The position numbers and the translations under genes were made by a program. A stretch of DNA of 64,000 bases from Catonia carolina (lineage: Eukaryota; Arthropoda; Insecta; Hemiptera; Achilidae): positions 11,218,963-11,282,962 of the forward strand of contig JAQMRL010000008.1 in the NCBI GenBank assembly GCA_035578175.1, given 5' to 3'. The notes beneath the pieces were generated by a model. It was given only the letters and a program-made list of their open reading frames with translations. It was not told the origin of the DNA and made no database searches. Positions 60,824 through 64,000 of this stretch are shown here, one piece after another; position 1 is the first letter of the stretch; each line of letters begins with the position of its first letter.

Positions 60824-63800
60824 ATGGAAAGGCAAGCCAAGCGAATCAGATTGGAACAAGCTGCAGAGTCTGGCACCTTTTGCGTCTTGGAAAATGCGTT
60901 CGGCTGCAACCTCCGAACGTATTACTACAAGAATGACAACAGCATCTTCAAGGACGTGACGGTGCTCCTTATCCACCTGAGGGAAGAGATGGAGTCGTTG
61001 CTCAAGGAGATGTCGACCTCCCTAAGACCGTTTAAATTTAACATCTTAGTGGAGTGCACGTACGAGAAGGCGACGACGGGAGAGGTGCAAGACGTGGGGT
61101 TCAAGACCGTCAACACCTGCGTCTTTCCCGGGTCGGATATAGGAGCGCTTGTAGACATGTGCATCCAAAAACTTGTGGATGAGGAAGCAGAGTTCTTGGG
61201 AAAGGGGAGCGGATGGTCTTTGATGACGGTCGATGGGATCCTTCTCAGGATCAGCCGATATAGACCGCTCAGAGGCTCATCGTACCTACCTCTTCCACCT
61301 TTCTTAAAGAACCGCAAAGCGGTTATCAACGTCAAGAACCGTGACGAAAGGTGTTTCAAGTGGGCTATCCTGTGTAAACACGTGTCAGGGCCTCACAGGG
61401 AAATAATCGATAAACGGTACGACGCCCTGCTTGACAAGTACGATTTCGGTATGGTAGATTTCCCCACTTCCCTCAGTGAAGTAAAGGCCTTCGCCAAGGC
61501 TAACGGGGTGTCCGTCAACGTGTACGGGATAGCCGAAAAAGAGGTAATAGAACCTCTAGTCGTCGCTGATGTCGAAAAGGATGACCACTTCGATCTACTC
61601 CTGGTCGCAGAGGGTGACGCTCAGCATTATTGTTTCATCAAAAATTTTAATCGACTCATCAGTTCACAGCTGACGAAAAATGAACACAAAATCGACGTAT
61701 GCAAGCGGTATTTCACCTTCTATAACGACACCCCTAAGGGTAGGGAGAAGATGGCGACCCACCGCGAGTACTGTATAGAGAACTCTCCGCGCAGTTTCAC
61801 GATGTCCAAACCTAATGATGACACTCCTCCGATGATGAAATTCGAAAACTACAATCATATATTCCCCATCCCAATGGACGACCCGCTCCGAGACTCATCG
61901 TACCTACCTCTTCCGCCATTCGTAAAGAACCGCAAAGCGGTTATTAACGTTAAAAACCAAGACAATAGGTGTTTCAAGTGGGCCATCCTATGCAAACATG
62001 TGTCAGGCCCTCACAGGGGTAGAATCGACGGACGTTACGCTGCTCTGCTTAGCAAGTACGATTTCAGCATGGTAGAGTTCCCCACTTCCCTCAGTCAAGT
62101 AAAGGCCTTCGCCAAGGCCAACGGAGTGTCGGTGAACGTATATGGGATAGCAGATAAAGAGGTAATAGAACCTCTAGTCGTTACTAATGTCGAAAAGGAC
62201 GATCACTTCGACCTCCTTCTAGTTACAAATGGCGATGTTCAGCATTATTGCCTCATCAACAATTTTAGTCGGTTAATCAGTCTACAGCTGACAAAACATA
62301 ATGGTCAAATCGATGTATGCAAGAGGTGTTTCGCTTTCTACAACGTTGACGCTAAGGGTCGTGAGGCGATGACTGTTCACAGAGAGTACTGTGTGGACAA
62401 TCCGCCATGCAGGATCACCCTACCCAAACCTAATGATGACGGTACTCCTCCAGTGATGAAATTCAAAAATTACCATCACATATTCCCAGTCCCAATAGTT
62501 GTGTATGCCGATTTTGAGTGTATACTGAAACCCACTGGAGGATACCTCCCCAAACCGACATCTTCTTTCACTATAGCCACGGAGCGCCACGTTCCTATGA
62601 GCTACGGGATGTATTTTGTAGTTGACCCGTCGCTTCCCGACGACATCGCCCAGTTAGTGCCGAAAACACCCTTGCTTTATAGAGGCCCTGACGCAACCGC
62701 CCATTTTATGCAGACCCTGAAAGAAATAGTCGAGCGGGTAGCCGCAGCGTCAGACCGTAACGTTCCTATGGTCTTTACGGCTCAGGACGAGCTTTCGTTC
62801 AAAGCCGCCATAAGATGTCAGATGTGCGATGTAGCGTTCGGGCCTAAGGTGAGACCCAACAGGGATCATTGTCATCTGACTGGAAAGTATAGGACCGCTC
62901 TCTGTTCAAAATGCAATCTGATGAGACAGAACCAGAAGTTCTTGCCCGTCTTCATCCACAACTCGTCCAATTATGACTCGCATTTCATAGTCAGGCAGCT
63001 CGGCTATGACGAGAAGAAGATATCCGTCATCCCCAATTCTACGGAGAAGTACGTTTCCTTCTCCAAAAACATAACCAAGACGCTAGCCGTGAGGTTTGTC
63101 GACACTTTTAGGTTCATGGCCAGCAGCCTGAGCGCTCTGGTAGACAACCTCCCTCCCGAAGGCTTCTCCCATACCGAGTCTTTCTTTAACGGGTCGCAGC
63201 TGCCCCTGGTGAAGAGGAAAGGCGTGTACCCTTACGAGTACACCGACTCGTGGGAGAGACTCGATGAGACGGAACTCCCGCCTCAGGAAGCATTCTACAG
63301 CAGCCTCACCGGGGAGCACATTTCAGACGATGACTATCGTCATGCTCTGAAAGTGTGGGACAGTTTTAACATCCGCACGCTGGGGGAGTACTCTGACTTG
63401 TACCTCAAGTGCGATGTCCTCCTGTTAGCCGACGTCTTTGAGAATTTCAGGTCTCTATGCAGGAAGGAATACGGACTCGATTGCGCCCATTACTTTACTG
63501 TCCCAGGTTTTTCTTTCGACGCCATGCTCTACAAGACGCGAGTAGAACTGGAACTCATAACCGATTATGATATGTACATGTTTCTGGAGAGAGGGATCCG
63601 AGGAGGAATCTCTGTATGCGTCAAGAAACATGCCAAGGCCAACAACCCTTATGTGGAAGGTTTCGACCCCGAGCTACCCTCCAACTACCTCATGTATGTG
63701 GACGCGAACAACCTATACGGCTGGGCGATGAGCGGGAACCTCCCCTACAAGGACTTTTCCTGGGTTGAAGACGAGGAGAGAAAGATCGCGATAGGATCGA

Positions 63801-64000
63801 ATGTAGGCATCATCCCTGACGACTCCCCGCTGGGCTTCTTCCTCGAGGTGGACGTGGAGTACCCTACAGACGCGGAGACGCAGGACTCGCACAACGACCT
63901 TCCGTTCATGGCGGACAACGCGACCCCTCCCGGAGCCAGAAACCCCAAACTACTGACCACCCTGCAAAACAAGACCAAGTACGTTTGCCACTACGCCCTC
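60824..64000 (+). CDS. Polinton/adintovirus-like family B DNA polymerase with endonuclease VII-like domain (partial, runs off the window)
   Basis: An open frame of 1059 codons with no stop before the edge. Residues 1-146 are unassigned. 147-352 and 353-560 are two copies of one module. From 561: exonuclease motif I YADFECIL; a zinc/HNH endonuclease VII-like insert at 665-700 (CQMC, DHCHLTGKYR, CSKCN); Exo II HNSSNYDSHF (712-721); Exo III YLKCD (860-864); CAHYFTVPGFSFDAML (SWDAML-like); polymerase motif A YVDANNLYGWAM with Asp 960. Motifs B and C (DTDS) would lie beyond 64000. The combination is that of protein-primed viral/Polinton-type B polymerases common in arthropod genomes. The ATG at 60824 follows a splice acceptor and is the first in frame. 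GC content is higher than the neighbours. Intact so far, so possibly recently active. Confidence 0.9.
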   Translation, partial: MERQAKRIRLEQAAESGTFCVLENAFGCNLRTYYYKNDNSIFKDVTVLLIHLREEMESLLKEMSTSLRPFKFNILVECTYEKATTGEVQDVGFKTVNTCVFPGSDIGALVDMCIQKLVDEEAEFLGKGSGWSLMTVDGILLRISRYRPLRGSSYLPLPPFLKNRKAVINVKNRDERCFKWAILCKHVSGPHREIIDKRYDALLDKYDFGMVDFPTSLSEVKAFAKANGVSVNVYGIAEKEVIEPLVVADVEKDDHFDLLLVAEGDAQHYCFIKNFNRLISSQLTKNEHKIDVCKRYFTFYNDTPKGREKMATHREYCIENSPRSFTMSKPNDDTPPMMKFENYNHIFPIPMDDPLRDSSYLPLPPFVKNRKAVINVKNQDNRCFKWAILCKHVSGPHRGRIDGRYAALLSKYDFSMVEFPTSLSQVKAFAKANGVSVNVYGIADKEVIEPLVVTNVEKDDHFDLLLVTNGDVQHYCLINNFSRLISLQLTKHNGQIDVCKRCFAFYNVDAKGREAMTVHREYCVDNPPCRITLPKPNDDGTPPVMKFKNYHHIFPVPIVVYADFECILKPTGGYLPKPTSSFTIATERHVPMSYGMYFVVDPSLPDDIAQLVPKTPLLYRGPDATAHFMQTLKEIVERVAAASDRNVPMVFTAQDELSFKAAIRCQMCDVAFGPKVRPNRDHCHLTGKYRTALCSKCNLMRQNQKFLPVFIHNSSNYDSHFIVRQLGYDEKKISVIPNSTEKYVSFSKNITKTLAVRFVDTFRFMASSLSALVDNLPPEGFSHTESFFNGSQLPLVKRKGVYPYEYTDSWERLDETELPPQEAFYSSLTGEHISDDDYRHALKVWDSFNIRTLGEYSDLYLKCDVLLLADVFENFRSLCRKEYGLDCAHYFTVPGFSFDAMLYKTRVELELITDYDMYMFLERGIRGGISVCVKKHAKANNPYVEGFDPELPSNYLMYVDANNLYGWAMSGNLPYKDFSWVEDEERKIAIGSNVGIIPDDSPLGFFLEVDVEYPTDAETQDSHNDLPFMADNATPPGARNPKLLTTLQNKTKYVCHYAL
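61263..61880 (+). repeat. N-terminal module, copy 1 (polymerase residues ~147-352)
   Basis: Runs from SSYLPLPPFLKNRKAVINVK through CFKWAILCKHVSGPH, FAKANGVSVNVYGIAEKEV, HYCFIKNFNRLISSQLTK and CKRYFTFYN...THREYC to NHIFPIP. Its zinc-finger-like end has Tyr 296 where copy 2 has Cys, so one metal ligand is missing. Confidence 0.9.
61881..62500 (+). repeat. N-terminal module, copy 2 (polymerase residues ~353-559)
   Basis: Starts SSYLPLPPFVKNRKAVINVK 618 bp after copy 1 and leads directly into the exonuclease domain (HHIFPVPIVVYADFE). It keeps C499-X2-C502 and HREYC. It has one extra codon (Gly in NDDGTPP). Confidence 0.9.

Noticed and set aside
60794..63978. Five minus-strand frames over the polymerase gene
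   Set aside because: Shadows of the long plus-strand frame, which has the motifs and runs 1059 codons to the window edge.

Overview
The window looks like intergenic DNA from a large, AT-rich, repeat-laden arthropod genome. Insect is most likely, perhaps hemipteran; I infer this from the repeat types and not from any single-copy host gene. I found no ordinary host gene. Nearly everything identifiable is a mobile element or its debris, much of it nested.

Four interspersed families fill most of the first 56 kb. (1) About 18 full or partial copies of a ~0.95 kb element with a (CA/TG)n tract, a 13-bp subterminal inverted repeat ACTTTCTCTTGCC/GGCAAGAGAAAGT and a terminal hairpin; the architecture resembles a non-autonomous Helentron (HINE/DINE-1-like), and it is called family A here. 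(2) A tRNA-like SINE beginning CCCACCGGGTTGGT with a palindromic CAGCTG core (SINE-B). (3) A SINE-like ~390 bp repeat with a box-B-like GGTTCAAACC (repeat C). (4) A second tRNA-headed SINE beginning CCGCCTCCGT (SINE-V). Among them lie 3' fragments of several non-LTR retrotransposons (around 1.5-2.3, 5.2-6.1, 6.8-7.4, 7.9-8.4, 9.4-10.0, 47.7-47.9, 48.8-49.2 and 54.7-55.0 kb).

Two nearly complete Ty3/gypsy elements lie on the minus strand. Element 1 (19024-23411; 151/152-bp LTRs, 4-bp target duplication CACC) is young but carries one frameshift and one nonsense codon, and its gag start codon sits on the LTR/primer-binding-site junction. Element 2 (35729-43610; ~560-bp LTRs, target duplication CTAG) split a SINE-B copy, keeps a 1055-codon pol frame, and was itself hit by a 5'-truncated LINE (41018-42707, 11-bp target duplication) in gag. 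A diverged LTR of the element-2 family with the same tRNA-Gly-like primer-binding site lies in the opposite orientation at 56940-57484.

From 57.7 kb the character changes. A tandem array of ~270-bp near-perfect inverted repeats (57.8-59.8 kb) ends in a unit whose central loop is inverted. It is followed by a SINE-B remnant whose palindrome has expanded into nine CAGCTG boxes, a TATA-type promoter, a probable 450-bp 5'UTR intron, and then a long GC-richer frame (60824 to the window edge, 1059 codons, no stop). That frame encodes a Polinton/adintovirus-type family B DNA polymerase with an endonuclease-VII-like zinc/HNH insert and a tandemly duplicated 206-residue N-terminal module. The right end of the window is therefore probably the edge of a Polinton-like element or endogenous virus, and it is the most interesting part.
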